Shown one piece after another: positions 1 to 8,939 of a DNA stretch of 64,000 nucleotides (position 1 is its first letter; every line of letters starts with the position of its first letter). The stretch spans positions 186,001-250,000 of the forward strand of contig NZ_JAMLDX010000002.1 in assembly GCF_024211275.1 (NCBI RefSeq), written 5' to 3'. Below the pieces are notes generated by a model. That model ran no database searches. It had not been told where the DNA came from and was given only the letters and a program-made list of their open reading frames with translations. A program made the position numbers and the translations under genes. Origin of the DNA: Sphingomonas tagetis. Its GTDB lineage: Bacteria; Pseudomonadota; Alphaproteobacteria; Sphingomonadales; Sphingomonadaceae.

Positions 1-330
1 GGCGATATCGAGCGAGCGGTCGCGGATCGTGATGCCGTCGCCCGGCGCGGTCTGGCCGGCGATGGTGAGGCGGCCGTTGGTCACCTTGATATCGGTCTTG
101 AGGGCGATCGTGCCCGACACGTTGAAAATCACCGTGCGGGGCCGGTCGGCCTCGAGCGCGGCGCGCAGGCTGCCGGGGCCGGCATCGTCGAGGTTGGTCA
201 CGGCGATGACTCGCCCGCCGCGACCGCCCTCCGAATAGCGCCCCGCCCCCTCCGCACCGGGAAAGGCGAGCTGCTGCGCGGCGGCGGGTGCCGCGGCGCA
301 GGTCAGCAGGAGGAGGGCGGAACGGATCAT
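1..330 (-). CDS. Secreted pectate lyase-like protein (5' part only, cut by window edge)
   Basis: Only the first 110 codons are inside the window. They begin with a signal peptide ([20 protein letters not shown], cleavage likely after AAA/AQ) followed by LAFPGAEGAGRYSEGGRGG, then VTNLDDAGPGSLRAAL and later IAGQTAPGDG. This opening is typical of secreted pectate/polysaccharide lyase family 1 type right-handed beta-helix proteins. The family cleaves polygalacturonate by beta-elimination outside the cytoplasm or in the periplasm. The ATG overlaps the stop of the upstream isomerase gene in a TGATG arrangement, so the two are probably translationally coupled in the DeoR-isomerase-lyase operon. The catalytic half is not visible, so activity and exact family cannot be confirmed. 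Confidence 0.75.
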   Translation of the reverse strand, partial: MIRSALLLLTCAAAPAAAQQLAFPGAEGAGRYSEGGRGGRVIAVTNLDDAGPGSLRAALEADRPRTVIFNVSGTIALKTDIKVTNGRLTIAGQTAPGDGITIRDRSLDIA

Positions 331-1310
331 CAGAAGGAGGTGAACAGGGCTTCACGCGCAAGCCGTAGCGCGGTGACGGCATCCTGCCGGTCCTGCGCGT
401 CCTGCATCGCTTCGAAGTCGAGCTTGTCGAGCGCGCGCTCGATACCCTTGAGGAAGCTGATCGCGCCATTGGCGACTTCGATGCTGTCCTCGCGGAACGG
501 GAACTGGTCGAGCTGCCACACGCCCTCCCACTTGTTCTTGCGCAGCGTGTAGAAGAATTCGAACAGCTCGATCGGGTGGACCGATCCGGCCATCAGATCG
601 TCGTCCCAGCCGCGGAAATTGTCGTTCACGTCCATGCCGAACAGCCGGCCATGATCGATCGCGAGCTGCGCCGAATCCGCCGGGCTTTCGCCGCCGTACA
701 GCGCATGGCCGAAGTCGAGCAGGATGCCGACGTTCGGAAGCCCCATCCGCTCGATGCCGAGCAGCGTGCGCGACACGCTGTCGTAGGACATATGGCAGCG
801 CGGCTCGCGCGGCTTATATTCGATCACGAATTTGAGGTCGGGATTCTGGCTGGCAAGTTCGCCGATTCCCTCGACGCTCATCTGCCACAGCTTCTTGTGA
901 TCGACCTGGAACGGATAGTCCCAGCCGTCCTGCCCGGGCCACAATTTTACATAGTCCGCGCCGAAATGGCGGACCACCTTGGCGGCATCGTTGCACATTT
1001 CGTTGGCGAGGCGGCGGACCCCTGCGTCGGGATTGGTGAAGGCGCCCTTGGCGAACTGACGCGTGTAGATTTCCGGCGTGATGCCGATCACCGAGAGGTT
1101 GTTGCGCTTGAGCGCTTCATCGACGCTCGCGAGCGACAGGCTGGGATCGACGAAGGGATAGTTGATGTCGACCACCGACAGGTCATCGACCTGGCCGGCA
1201 ATGTCGATCATCTCGATTAGCGACCGCGCGGGGCCATAGCCGTCGGTCGCATAGCGATCGACGAAGGTCGCGAAATGCCAGATCCCGGCCCCATATTTCT
1301 GATTGCTCAT
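330..1310 (-). CDS. TIM-barrel sugar isomerase/epimerase (AP-endonuclease-2 fold), candidate D-apiose isomerase
   Basis: A 326-aa cytoplasmic protein with the xylose-isomerase-like TIM-barrel pattern. Candidate metal ligands lie in [18 protein letters not shown] (Glu), [15 protein letters not shown] (Asp, His) and [15 protein letters not shown] (Asp), as in divalent-metal sugar isomerases. It lies between a DeoR regulator and a pectate lyase and is divergent from a split transketolase plus FGGY kinase. In the published D-apiose transketolase route an isomerase converts apiose to apulose before phosphorylation and transketolase cleavage, and this gene would supply that first step. An L-rhamnose/L-fucose-type or hydroxypyruvate-like isomerase is the main alternative. 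The ATG at 1310 is preceded by a near-copy of the first 14 bases beginning with GTG, described separately. Confidence 0.7.
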   Translation of the reverse strand: MSNQKYGAGIWHFATFVDRYATDGYGPARSLIEMIDIAGQVDDLSVVDINYPFVDPSLSLASVDEALKRNNLSVIGITPEIYTRQFAKGAFTNPDAGVRRLANEMCNDAAKVVRHFGADYVKLWPGQDGWDYPFQVDHKKLWQMSVEGIGELASQNPDLKFVIEYKPREPRCHMSYDSVSRTLLGIERMGLPNVGILLDFGHALYGGESPADSAQLAIDHGRLFGMDVNDNFRGWDDDLMAGSVHPIELFEFFYTLRKNKWEGVWQLDQFPFREDSIEVANGAISFLKGIERALDKLDFEAMQDAQDRQDAVTALRLAREALFTSF

Positions 1311-1324
1311 TTCTGGTTGCTCAC
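1297..1324 (-). repeat. 14-bp tandem duplication over the isomerase start codon
   Basis: On the minus strand, GTGAGCAACCAGAA (1324-1311) is followed immediately by ATGAGCAATCAGAA (1310-1297), 12 of 14 bases identical. The first copy opens a five-codon reading frame (VSNQK) whose TGA overlaps the ATG of the real gene (MSNQKYG). The best Shine-Dalgarno match (AGGGA, seven bases upstream) is placed for the GTG, not the ATG. Confidence 0.7.
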
Positions 1325-1364
1325 GTCTCGATCCCTATCGCGTTGGAAGGTGGGGGTTTCAAAT

Positions 1365-2204
1365 TCAGGCAATCAATATCTCGACACCTGCCGCTTCGAT
1401 CGCAGCGCGGTCTTCGGGCCGGATCGCGTCGTCGGTGACGAGCACATGGACAAGCTCGATCCCGCCCAGCGCGGAGAAGGAGCGCAGCCCGATCTTGCTC
1501 GAGTCGGCGACGAGGATGACCTTCTCCGCCGCCTCGATCATCGCGCGCTTGACCGGGATGTCGGACAGCGCGGGATAGGTCAGCCCGGCATCGAGATCGA
1601 TTGCGGCGGTCGCCAGGAACAGCTTCTGTACGAACAGCCCGCGGAAATAATCGGCCGAGCGCTCGCCCGAGAGCGAGAGCGTCGGCGCCTTGAAATGGCC
1701 GCCGGTCATGTGGACGTCGAAGCCCGGCTCGGCGCCGAGCATCAGCGCGATGTTGAGCGCGTTTGTGATCACGGTCATGTCGCGCCGGCCGATCAGCTGC
1801 GCCGCGACCTCGGTCGTGGTCGAGCCCGAATCGAGGATGATCGTCTCGCCGTCACCCGCCAGCGCGGCGGCGGCGCGGCCGATGCGTTGCTTGGCGTCCA
1901 TATTCTCGAGATGCTGCAGCGCCATCGCACGCACCTGCTGAGTCACCGACTTCAGGAACGCACCGCCATGCTCGCGCACGATATGGCCGTCCGCCTCGAG
2001 CTTCTCGAGATCCTGGCGCATCGTGACTTCGGAAACGTCGAACGCCTCGGCCAGCGTGCGGACGCGCGCGCTGCCCTCTTCCTGAAGCCATTCGAGGATC
2101 TTGGCGCGGCGCGCCTCGCCCAGCATGCGCGCTCGCGAACCGCCGCTCATATCGCCGCGCTCCCGCGCAACACGGGCCGCCGGAACCGCGGATGCCTTTG
2201 CCAC
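1365..2204 (-). CDS. DeoR/GlpR-family transcriptional repressor
   Basis: A 279-aa regulator. An N-terminal winged helix-turn-helix (RRAKILEWLQEEGSARV ... LAEAFDVSEVTMRQDLEKLE) is followed by the DeoR sensor domain with the phosphosugar-binding signature DSGSTTTEVA and the late motif KVILVADSSKIG. Family members bind a phosphorylated sugar intermediate and usually repress adjacent catabolic genes. It heads the leftward operon and is divergent from the transketolase-kinase operon, so it probably controls both. The GTG at 2204 has a GGGAG seven bases upstream. A start at the internal ATG at 2150 would give a length closer to the usual 250-260 aa and cannot be excluded. Confidence 0.9.
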   Translation of the reverse strand: MAKASAVPAARVARERGDMSGGSRARMLGEARRAKILEWLQEEGSARVRTLAEAFDVSEVTMRQDLEKLEADGHIVREHGGAFLKSVTQQVRAMALQHLENMDAKQRIGRAAAALAGDGETIILDSGSTTTEVAAQLIGRRDMTVITNALNIALMLGAEPGFDVHMTGGHFKAPTLSLSGERSADYFRGLFVQKLFLATAAIDLDAGLTYPALSDIPVKRAMIEAAEKVILVADSSKIGLRSFSALGGIELVHVLVTDDAIRPEDRAAIEAAGVEILIA

Positions 2205-2384
2205 ATTGCCACTCCCAAGCGCGTCCGGCTCAGCGGCCGGTGCGATTTACGGCTTTCGTAGTGCGAAGTTTCGGTTGCTGTCAATTTTATTGCGTTGCGG
2301 CATATAAAACGAAAGCAAACGTAAGCAAATCTCTTGTGTTCGTTACGACTCACGACTATCAACTTCCGCCAGGAGAGGATATCA
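2205..2384. promoter_or_regulatory. Divergent promoter/operator region of the sugar locus
   Basis: This 180-bp gap between the DeoR gene and the transketolase operon is AT-rich from about 2270. It carries a 10-bp tandem repeat, AAACGAAAGC (2307-2316) and AAACGTAAGC (2317-2326), with a partial third copy (AAAT). GCTTTCG at 2252-2258 is the exact inverse of CGAAAGC at 2310-2316. TTTCG/CGAAA-containing repeats are common DeoR-family operator elements, so these are the best candidate sites. CATATAAAAC at 2301-2310 resembles a -10 region. Operator assignment is inference. Confidence 0.5.
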
Positions 2385-3272
2385 ATGGAACATCCGGGCA
2401 CGCTTCGGCACGCCGACGCGCACCTTCATACGCTGGAAGACCGTGCCGCGCACGTTCGCGAACGCGCGAACTGGATGCGCCGCCGCCTGCTCCAGATGAT
2501 CGTCGATGCCGGCCAGGGACATCCCGGCGGGGACCTTTCGTCCGCCGACATCATCGCTTCGCTCTATTTCGACATTCTTCGTATCGACGGGTCCTCCCCT
2601 ACTGCCCCGGACCGCGACCGTTTCGTGATGAGCAAAGGTCATTGCACCGGCGCTCTGTACACGGCGCTGGCCGGGGCAGGATTTTTCCCGGAGGCCGAGC
2701 TCGATACCTATCTCAAGCCGGAATCGCGGCTCAACGGACACCCGAACCGCACCTATCTGCCCGGCGTCGAGACCAATACCGGGCCGCTCGGCCACGGCAT
2801 GCCGGTCGCCGTCGGGATCGCGGTGGCGGGGCAGATCGACAAGGCCGGCTATCACGTGTTCGTGCTGACCGGGGACGGCGAACTTCAGGAAGGCAGCATG
2901 TGGGAAGCGGCGATGTTCGCCGGGCACCGCAAGCTGGGCAACCTCACCGTCATCGTCGACCGCAACCGGCTTCAGCAGGGTGCGGGCACCGAGGACACCA
3001 ACAGCCTCGAGCCGCTCGCCGACAAGTGGCGGGCATTCGGCTGGGACGTCGCAGGTCTCGACGGGCATGATCACGCCGCGCTGCTGACCGCGTTCGACGC
3101 CGCGCGCCAACCACGCGAGCGCCCGCTGGTGATCATCGCCGATACCCACAAGGGTCAGGGCGTCAGCTTCATGCGCGATCAGGCCGGGTGGCATCATGGC
3201 GTGCCCAACGCCGAACAGATGGCTCAGGCGCTCGCCGAGCTGAACGCCGAATTGAAGGCGGAGAAGAAATAA
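2385..3272 (+). CDS. Split transketolase, N-terminal (TPP-binding) subunit; candidate apulose-4-phosphate transketolase A
   Basis: A 295-aa protein equal to the first third of a full transketolase. It has MSKGHCTGALY, GPLGHGMPVAVGIA and the thiamine-diphosphate/Mg motif GDGELQEGSMWEAA with the following DRNRLQQ. It needs a partner for the pyrimidine-binding half, encoded by the next gene, which it overlaps (TAATG at 3270-3274). AGGAGAGG at 2371-2378 selects the ATG at 2385 over the further upstream ATG. Split transketolases serve several specialised sugar pathways. With an adjacent FGGY kinase and isomerase, the closest known set is apulose-4-phosphate transketolase (AptA), which splits the branched sugar phosphate into dihydroxyacetone phosphate and a two-carbon unit passed to glyceraldehyde-3-phosphate. 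Substrate is inferred from context. Confidence 0.85.
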   Translation: MEHPGTLRHADAHLHTLEDRAAHVRERANWMRRRLLQMIVDAGQGHPGGDLSSADIIASLYFDILRIDGSSPTAPDRDRFVMSKGHCTGALYTALAGAGFFPEAELDTYLKPESRLNGHPNRTYLPGVETNTGPLGHGMPVAVGIAVAGQIDKAGYHVFVLTGDGELQEGSMWEAAMFAGHRKLGNLTVIVDRNRLQQGAGTEDTNSLEPLADKWRAFGWDVAGLDGHDHAALLTAFDAARQPRERPLVIIADTHKGQGVSFMRDQAGWHHGVPNAEQMAQALAELNAELKAEKK

Positions 3273-4234
3273 TGGCGGCCGCAACCATCCCGACGCCGGG
3301 CACCTTCGACTGCCGCGACGCCTATGTCGCCACGGTCGAGGAACTCGCCGCCAATGACGACCGCATCGTCGCGGTGGTCAACGACTCGGTCGGCTCGTCG
3401 AAGCTCGGCAAGTTCCGCGAGCGCTTTCCCGAGCGGCTGATCAATGTCGGCATCGCTGAGCAGAATATGGTCAGCGTCGGCGCGGGTCTCGCCAATGGCG
3501 GCAAGATCCCGTTCGTCAGTGGCGCGGGCTGCTTCCTGACCGCACGCGCGATGGAGCAGATCAAGGCCGACTGCGCGTACAGCCAGCAGAATGTGAAGCT
3601 GTGCGGCATCTCCTCGGGCGTCGCCTATGGCGAACTCGGCGCGACGCATCACAGCATCGAGGACGTGGCCTGGCTGCGCGCGATCGACAAGCTGACCGTG
3701 ATCGTGCCGTCCGACCCGTGGGAGACCGCGGAAGCGATCAAGGCCGCGGCGGCGTATGACGGCCCGGTCTATATCAAGATCAGCCGTATGCCGGTCCCCG
3801 CACTCGAACGGCCCGAAGGCGCGGCATTCGCGATCGGCAAGGGCGAGACGTTGCGCGAGGGTGGCGACATCGCGATCGTCGCCAACGGCACGCTGGTGCA
3901 TCGCGCGCTTGCTGCAGCCGAAGCGCTGGCCGCAGAAGGCATCGCGGCGCGGGTGATCAACCTGTCGACCGTCTCGCCGCTCGATACCGATATCATCGCG
4001 CAGGCCGCGAAGACCGGCGCGATCGTCACCGCCGAGGAGGGCCTGGCGCATGGCGGGCTGGGTGGCGCGGTCGCCGAATATTGCGCGCAGCACTCGCCCG
4101 TGAAGATGCGCATGGTCGGCTTCCCCGGCTTCCTGCCGACCGGATCGGCCAAGTGGCTGATGGAGAAGTTCGGGCTGACTGCCGAGGGCATCGCCGGCGC
4201 CGCGCGCGATCTGCTGGGCGCAAAGGGCATCTGA
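3272..4234 (+). CDS. Split transketolase, C-terminal subunit; candidate apulose-4-phosphate transketolase B
   Basis: A 320-aa partner of the upstream gene. The pyrimidine-binding domain comes first, with the catalytic-Glu motif INVGIAEQNMVSVGAGLA, then THHSIEDVAWLRA and the C-terminal transketolase domain (VRINLSTV-like segment ARVINLSTVSPLD and TAEEGLAHGGLGGAVAE). Together the two subunits rebuild a complete TPP-dependent transketolase. It overlaps both neighbours by one base (TAATG upstream, TGATG downstream), so stoichiometric synthesis with subunit A and the kinase is likely. A 1-deoxyxylulose-5-phosphate synthase-like role is unlikely, given the split and the catabolic operon. The ATG at 3272 follows GGCGGAGAAG. 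Confidence 0.85.
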   Translation: MAAATIPTPGTFDCRDAYVATVEELAANDDRIVAVVNDSVGSSKLGKFRERFPERLINVGIAEQNMVSVGAGLANGGKIPFVSGAGCFLTARAMEQIKADCAYSQQNVKLCGISSGVAYGELGATHHSIEDVAWLRAIDKLTVIVPSDPWETAEAIKAAAAYDGPVYIKISRMPVPALERPEGAAFAIGKGETLREGGDIAIVANGTLVHRALAAAEALAAEGIAARVINLSTVSPLDTDIIAQAAKTGAIVTAEEGLAHGGLGGAVAEYCAQHSPVKMRMVGFPGFLPTGSAKWLMEKFGLTAEGIAGAARDLLGAKGI

Positions 4235-5724
4235 TGTCCGGCCCTGTCATCCTCGCGCTCGATCAGGGGACGACGAATACCAAGGCGCTGCTTGTCGCGC
4301 CTGACGGATCGGTGCTGGCCGCGCGCTCGCGGCCGATGCAGGTGAACTACCCGCAGCCCGGCTGGGCCGAGCAATCGGCGTCGGACATCTGGGAAGCGGT
4401 CGCAGCGTTGATCGCAGAGCTAGTCGCAGCAGAACCACACGCCGAGATCGCCGCGCTGGCGATCTCGAACCAGCGCGAGACGGTGGTGCTGTGGGAGGCC
4501 GAGACCGGCCGTCCGGTCGCGCCCGCGGTGATCTGGCAATGCGCGCGTTCGGCCGAACGCTGCGCGGCGCTCAAGACGGCGGGGCATGGCGACGAGATCG
4601 CGGCGCGCAGCGGCCTCGGCATCGATCCGCTGTTTCCGGCGGCGAAGATCGCCTGGCTGCTCGATGCCGTGCCCGGTGTGCGCGAGCGCGCGGCCAGGGG
4701 CGAGATCAAGGTAGGCACGATCGACAGCTGGCTGCTGTGGAACCTGACCGGCGGCGCGGTTCACGCGACCGACCACAGCAATGCGTCACGCACGCAGCTT
4801 TTCAACCTCGACACGCTCGATTGGGACGCCGAGCTGGCGCGCATCTTCGACGTGCCGCTCGACGTTCTGCCGCGCATCGCGCCATCGGACAGCGGCTTTG
4901 GCGCGGTCGCGGCAGGCATCACCGCGCTGCCCGCGGGCACGCCGGTGCAGGTCCTGCTGGGCGACAGCCACGCCGCGCTGTTCGCGCACGGCATTCATGC
5001 GCCGGGCCGGGTCAAGGCGACGATCGGCACCGGCAGCTCGCTAATGGCTGCGACCGACGGCCGGGTGCGCTCGTCGCACGGCCTCTCCAGCACGATCGCG
5101 TGGAGCCGCACGGATGGCGGCGTGCAGCATGCGCTGGAAGGCAACATCTCGGTCTCGGGCCACGCCGCGGCATTCGCTACGTCGCTGCTGGGGCTGGCCG
5201 ATGAGCAGGCGCTGACCAGTCTCGCAGAGAGCGTGCCGGACAGCGCGGGCGTCGCGTTCATCCCCGCACTTGCCGGGCTCGGCGCGCCGCATTGGGAAAC
5301 CGCCGCGCGCGGCACGATCAGCGGCATGACGCTGGCGACGCGGCCGGCGCATGTCGCTCGCGCGACGCTTGAGGCGATCGCGCTGCAGATCGGCGACGTG
5401 CTCGACGCGATCGAGGCCGATCTCGGCATCAAGCTCACCGAATTGTCGATCGACGGCGGCGCGGCACGCAATCCGCTGCTGGTGCGGCTGCTCGCCGACC
5501 TGACCGGCCATGTCATCGCCGTGCCGCAGATCGCCGAGGCGAGCGCGCTCGGCGTGGCGCGGCTGGCGGCGGCGGCGCTGGGTCTGAACGGACATGACAC
5601 CGGTGGCGCAGCGGAGCGGGTGGCCCCTGCCCTCGCCGCCGATGCGCGCGCGTCGATCCGCCGCAACTGGCGGCTCGCGGTCGATCAGGTGATCGCGCGG
5701 GCGCGGGAGACCGGCGTGGCCTGA
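4234..5724 (+). CDS. FGGY-family carbohydrate kinase; candidate apulose kinase
   Basis: A 496-aa cytoplasmic sugar kinase with the glycerol-kinase-like FGGY layout. The N-terminal phosphate motif is ILALDQGTTNTKALLV, substrate/catalytic segments are WAEQSASDIW and GTIDSWLLWNLTGG, and the C-terminal ATP-binding part has GTGSSLMA, EGNISVSGHAAAF and LSIDGGAARNPLLVRLLADL. The ATG at 4234 overlaps the transketolase-B stop (TGATG). In the apiose transketolase pathway an FGGY kinase phosphorylates apulose to apulose 4-phosphate, the substrate of the transketolase encoded just upstream. Glycerol, xylulose or ribulose kinase activity is the alternative, but none explains the split transketolase as well. 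Confidence 0.85.
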   Translation: MSGPVILALDQGTTNTKALLVAPDGSVLAARSRPMQVNYPQPGWAEQSASDIWEAVAALIAELVAAEPHAEIAALAISNQRETVVLWEAETGRPVAPAVIWQCARSAERCAALKTAGHGDEIAARSGLGIDPLFPAAKIAWLLDAVPGVRERAARGEIKVGTIDSWLLWNLTGGAVHATDHSNASRTQLFNLDTLDWDAELARIFDVPLDVLPRIAPSDSGFGAVAAGITALPAGTPVQVLLGDSHAALFAHGIHAPGRVKATIGTGSSLMAATDGRVRSSHGLSSTIAWSRTDGGVQHALEGNISVSGHAAAFATSLLGLADEQALTSLAESVPDSAGVAFIPALAGLGAPHWETAARGTISGMTLATRPAHVARATLEAIALQIGDVLDAIEADLGIKLTELSIDGGAARNPLLVRLLADLTGHVIAVPQIAEASALGVARLAAAALGLNGHDTGGAAERVAPALAADARASIRRNWRLAVDQVIARARETGVA

Positions 5725-5794
5725 CCTTCGAATTCAACGACGAAAGAGGCGGCAAACGCCCGGAAAAGCAAACAACATGGGAAGGAGTGGGGAA

Positions 5795-8700
5795 ATGAAA
5801 GTTGCACACACATCACGCGGCATGCGTCACGCATTGCTGCTGACCGGCGCGAGCGCGCTCACGCTGTTCGCCGCCGCTGCGCAGGCGCAGGATGCTGCCC
5901 CCGTCGGTGAGCAGTCCGCCGCGCAGGCCGAAGCCGAGATCGTCGTTACCGGCAGCCGCATTGCGTCGCCCGCGCTGACGTCGCCGAGCCCGTTGCAGGT
6001 GGTCACCGCCGAGGCGCTGGAAAATCAGGGCGTCGTCAACGTCCAGGACGCGCTGCAGCAGAACCCGGCGGTCGGCGTTCCGGGTCAGAGCCGCACCACC
6101 AACGGCGCGAGCACCAACCCGGGCCTCGCCACCGTCAACCTGCGCAATCTCGGCGCCGACCGCACGCTGGTGCTGATCGACGGCCGCCGCTCGGTCGCGG
6201 GCGTGCCCGGCACGGCGCAGGTCGATCTGTCGATGATCCCGACGCCGTTCATCGAGCGCGTCGATGTGCTGACCGGCGGCGCTTCCGCCGTCTATGGCTC
6301 GGACGCGGTCGCGGGCGTCGTCAACTTCATCTACAAGAAGAAGTTCGAGGGACTTCAGCTCAACCTGCAGTCCGGCATTTCCGAGCGCGGCGATGACCGC
6401 CAGATCGTCGGCAACGTCACCTATGGCGCCAACTTCGCCGGCGACCGCGGCAACATCATGCTCTATGGCGGCTACGTCAACGAAGGCGTGGTGCGCAACA
6501 ACAGCCGCGACTTCTCGCGGCTCGACTATACCAGCCTCGGCACCACGCAGCGCGTTGCCGGCAACAGCGACACCAACCTGACCGCCGCGCAGAACCTGTT
6601 CACGCCCTTCTACAACCCGTCGAACGTCGGCCCGGGCGGCGTGTTCGTGATCGGCACGCTGACCAACCGCATCATCAATCCGGACGGCAGCTTCCGCGCC
6701 TACAACGCCGCGACCGACGGCTATAACCGCGAGGAATACAAGCTGCTGGCGGCCCCGTCGGAGCGCTATACCTTTGCCGGGCGCGTCAATTACGACGTGA
6801 CCGACAATGCCAATGTGTTCGCCGAAGCGACCTACACCAACGTGCTGACCAAGGGGCGGATGGAAGCCTCGCCGATGCGCACCGACAGCGCCCTGGGCGC
6901 CTTCCCGGGCAATGGCGGCTTCTACCCGATCGAGTTCTCGGTGGTGAACCCGACCAACCCGGCCGACGTCCGCCGCCTCGCCAACCCGCTGGTGCCAGCG
7001 GCAGTGTTCGCCGCGGCGACCAACCGCAACGTCAACGACGCGATTGCGTCGAAGGATCTGAGCTTCCTCGTCCGAACGACGATGTTCGACGACGGCACGC
7101 GCACCATCCCGACCGAGCGCGACAATTTCCGCGTGGTGATCGGCGGCGACGTCAACCTCGGCGGCAGCTGGAAGCTCGACGCTTACTACCAGTACGGCTT
7201 CACCAAGCAGAACCAGTCGATGAGCGGCCTCGCCAACCTCTACAATCTCGCCGAGGCGGTTCAGGCGATCCCCGACGTGTTCGACTATGACAATGACGGC
7301 AACCGCACCGAGGCGGTGTGCGTCAACGCCTCGGCACGGGCGCAGGGCTGCGTCCCGGTCGATGTCTATGGCCTCAACGCCAACGGCACGTCGAAGATCT
7401 CGCCCGAAGCGGTCAAGTATCTCAAGACCAGCCTGACGCGCGCGTCCAAGCAGCAGATGCACGTCGCCGCGGCGAACCTGACCGGCACGCTATTCACTTT
7501 GCCCGCCGGGCCGGTGCAGGTCGCGGTCGGCGCCGAGTATCGCAAGGAGGAAAGCCGCGACATCTTCGATCCGCTGACCAACCAGGCGCGCAACGGCTAT
7601 GTCCAGCTGACCGACACCGCTGGCAAGTTCGACGTCAAGGAAGCCTATGGCGAGATCGTCGTGCCGATCCTGTCGGACACGCCGTTCTTCCACGCGCTGA
7701 CGCTGCGCGCGGCCGGCCGCATGTCGGATTATTCGACGGTCGGCACCTTCTACGCCTGGAACGTCGGCGGCGAATGGTCGCCGGTCGAGGACATCCGCCT
7801 GCGCGCCGTCTATGCGCATGCGGTGCGTGCGCCGAACATCGGCGAGCTGTACGCGGCGCCGGCGGCGGGGATCATCTCGATCACCGATCCGTGCCAGGGC
7901 ATCACCGCGACGACCACCGGCACGCTGGCCACCAATTGCCGCGCGGTACCGGGGATCGCGGCCAACATCGCCGCGAACGGTTCGTTCACGCTGACTCAGG
8001 CCGATCTGGCGGGCGTCGGCAGCCTGACCGCCAACAACCCGAACATCCAGCAGGAGACGGGCAAGACACTGACGCTGGGCGCGGTGATCAACCCGCGTTC
8101 GATCAACGCGCTCCGCAATCTGACCATCTCGGTCGATTATTTCGACATCGAACTCGAAGATGCGATCAACCGCGTGGCGGCGGCGACCGTGCTCAACAAA
8201 TGCTATCGCGAGGGGCTGCCGGAATTCTGCCAGTTCGTCACGCGCCGCACCGGATCGTCGGGCGCGTACAGCAGCGGCTCGGTCGAGCAGGTCGTGCGCG
8301 GCCTGGTCAACAGCGGCGGCTCCTTCAGCCGCGGCATCGACGTCACGCTGAACTACAGCCACGAGGTTGCGGGCGGCAAGGCGAGCCTGTCGGCGGCATG
8401 GACTCATCTATTCAAGAACGGGTTCATCGCGCTCACCGGCGACCCCTATGACAACACGATGGGCGAGCTCGGGACGCCACGCGACGCCGTGACCGCCGGC
8501 ATCGGCTGGGAGAATGACGATTTCGGGTTCAATGTCAGCGGCGAATATATCGCGCCGCAGGTGCTGGATTACGAGAACTTCCAGACGCTGTACCGCACCG
8601 CGAGCGGCGCCGTGCCGGACGAGAAGTATTTCCGCATCGGCTCGAAGATCTACACCGATCTGCAGGTCCGATACACCGGGATCGAACATTTCGAATTCTA

Positions 8701-8827
8701 TCTCGGCGTGAAGAACCTATTCGATGTGGAGCGCCCGGGGATCTGGGGCGGTCTGCCCGGCCCGGTCAACGGCGTGTACGACGTAATCGGCCGCCGCTTC
8801 TACACCGGTGCTCGCCTGAAGTTCTGA
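5795..8827 (+). CDS. TonB-dependent outer-membrane receptor for the locus sugar or oligosaccharide
   Basis: A 1010-aa outer-membrane receptor. A signal peptide ends at AAAAQAQ and is followed by the TonB-box-like EIVVTGSRI. The plug domain runs over roughly residues 45-190 (VVNVQDALQQNPAV, NLRNLGADRTLVLIDGRR, TGGASAVYGSDAVAGVVNF). A long 22-strand type barrel ends with a terminal aromatic residue (RRFYTGARLKF). The size and plug motifs match the large receptors that sphingomonads and caulobacters use for plant glycans and other substrates too big for porins. GGAAGGAGTGGGG just upstream selects the ATG at 5795 rather than 5777. Position inside the operon suggests import of the sugar or oligosaccharide released by the pectate lyase and glycosidase. 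Confidence 0.93.
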   Translation: MKVAHTSRGMRHALLLTGASALTLFAAAAQAQDAAPVGEQSAAQAEAEIVVTGSRIASPALTSPSPLQVVTAEALENQGVVNVQDALQQNPAVGVPGQSRTTNGASTNPGLATVNLRNLGADRTLVLIDGRRSVAGVPGTAQVDLSMIPTPFIERVDVLTGGASAVYGSDAVAGVVNFIYKKKFEGLQLNLQSGISERGDDRQIVGNVTYGANFAGDRGNIMLYGGYVNEGVVRNNSRDFSRLDYTSLGTTQRVAGNSDTNLTAAQNLFTPFYNPSNVGPGGVFVIGTLTNRIINPDGSFRAYNAATDGYNREEYKLLAAPSERYTFAGRVNYDVTDNANVFAEATYTNVLTKGRMEASPMRTDSALGAFPGNGGFYPIEFSVVNPTNPADVRRLANPLVPAAVFAAATNRNVNDAIASKDLSFLVRTTMFDDGTRTIPTERDNFRVVIGGDVNLGGSWKLDAYYQYGFTKQNQSMSGLANLYNLAEAVQAIPDVFDYDNDGNRTEAVCVNASARAQGCVPVDVYGLNANGTSKISPEAVKYLKTSLTRASKQQMHVAAANLTGTLFTLPAGPVQVAVGAEYRKEESRDIFDPLTNQARNGYVQLTDTAGKFDVKEAYGEIVVPILSDTPFFHALTLRAAGRMSDYSTVGTFYAWNVGGEWSPVEDIRLRAVYAHAVRAPNIGELYAAPAAGIISITDPCQGITATTTGTLATNCRAVPGIAANIAANGSFTLTQADLAGVGSLTANNPNIQQETGKTLTLGAVINPRSINALRNLTISVDYFDIELEDAINRVAAATVLNKCYREGLPEFCQFVTRRTGSSGAYSSGSVEQVVRGLVNSGGSFSRGIDVTLNYSHEVAGGKASLSAAWTHLFKNGFIALTGDPYDNTMGELGTPRDAVTAGIGWENDDFGFNVSGEYIAPQVLDYENFQTLYRTASGAVPDEKYFRIGSKIYTDLQVRYTGIEHFEFYLGVKNLFDVERPGIWGGLPGPVNGVYDVIGRRFYTGARLKF

Positions 8828-8837
8828 CGACCGGAGG

Positions 8838-8868
8838 CGGGGAAGGTTCGCGCCTTCCCCGTCTTTTC
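8838..8868 (+). terminator. Intrinsic terminator-like hairpin after the TonB receptor gene
   Basis: A 9-bp perfect stem, CGGGGAAGG (8838-8846) paired with CCTTCCCCG (8853-8861), has a TTCGCG loop and is followed by TCTTTTCC. It lies 10 bases after the receptor stop and 70 bases before the permease start, inside what otherwise looks like one operon. It could be a partial terminator that lowers permease and glycosidase expression. Confidence 0.7.
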
Positions 8869-8939
8869 CGACGGACGACGCCGGGGCCGCGGCGACAACA
8901 TAACGGCTGACGACAAAGCCATATCCCGGAGAGCATGAC

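Noticed and set aside
5813..7462. Long open frame (549 codons) antisense to the TonB receptor gene
   Set aside because: Its product is Arg/Val/Asp-rich without domains, it has no start signal, and the sense strand encodes a clear receptor. High GC at third positions opens antisense frames.
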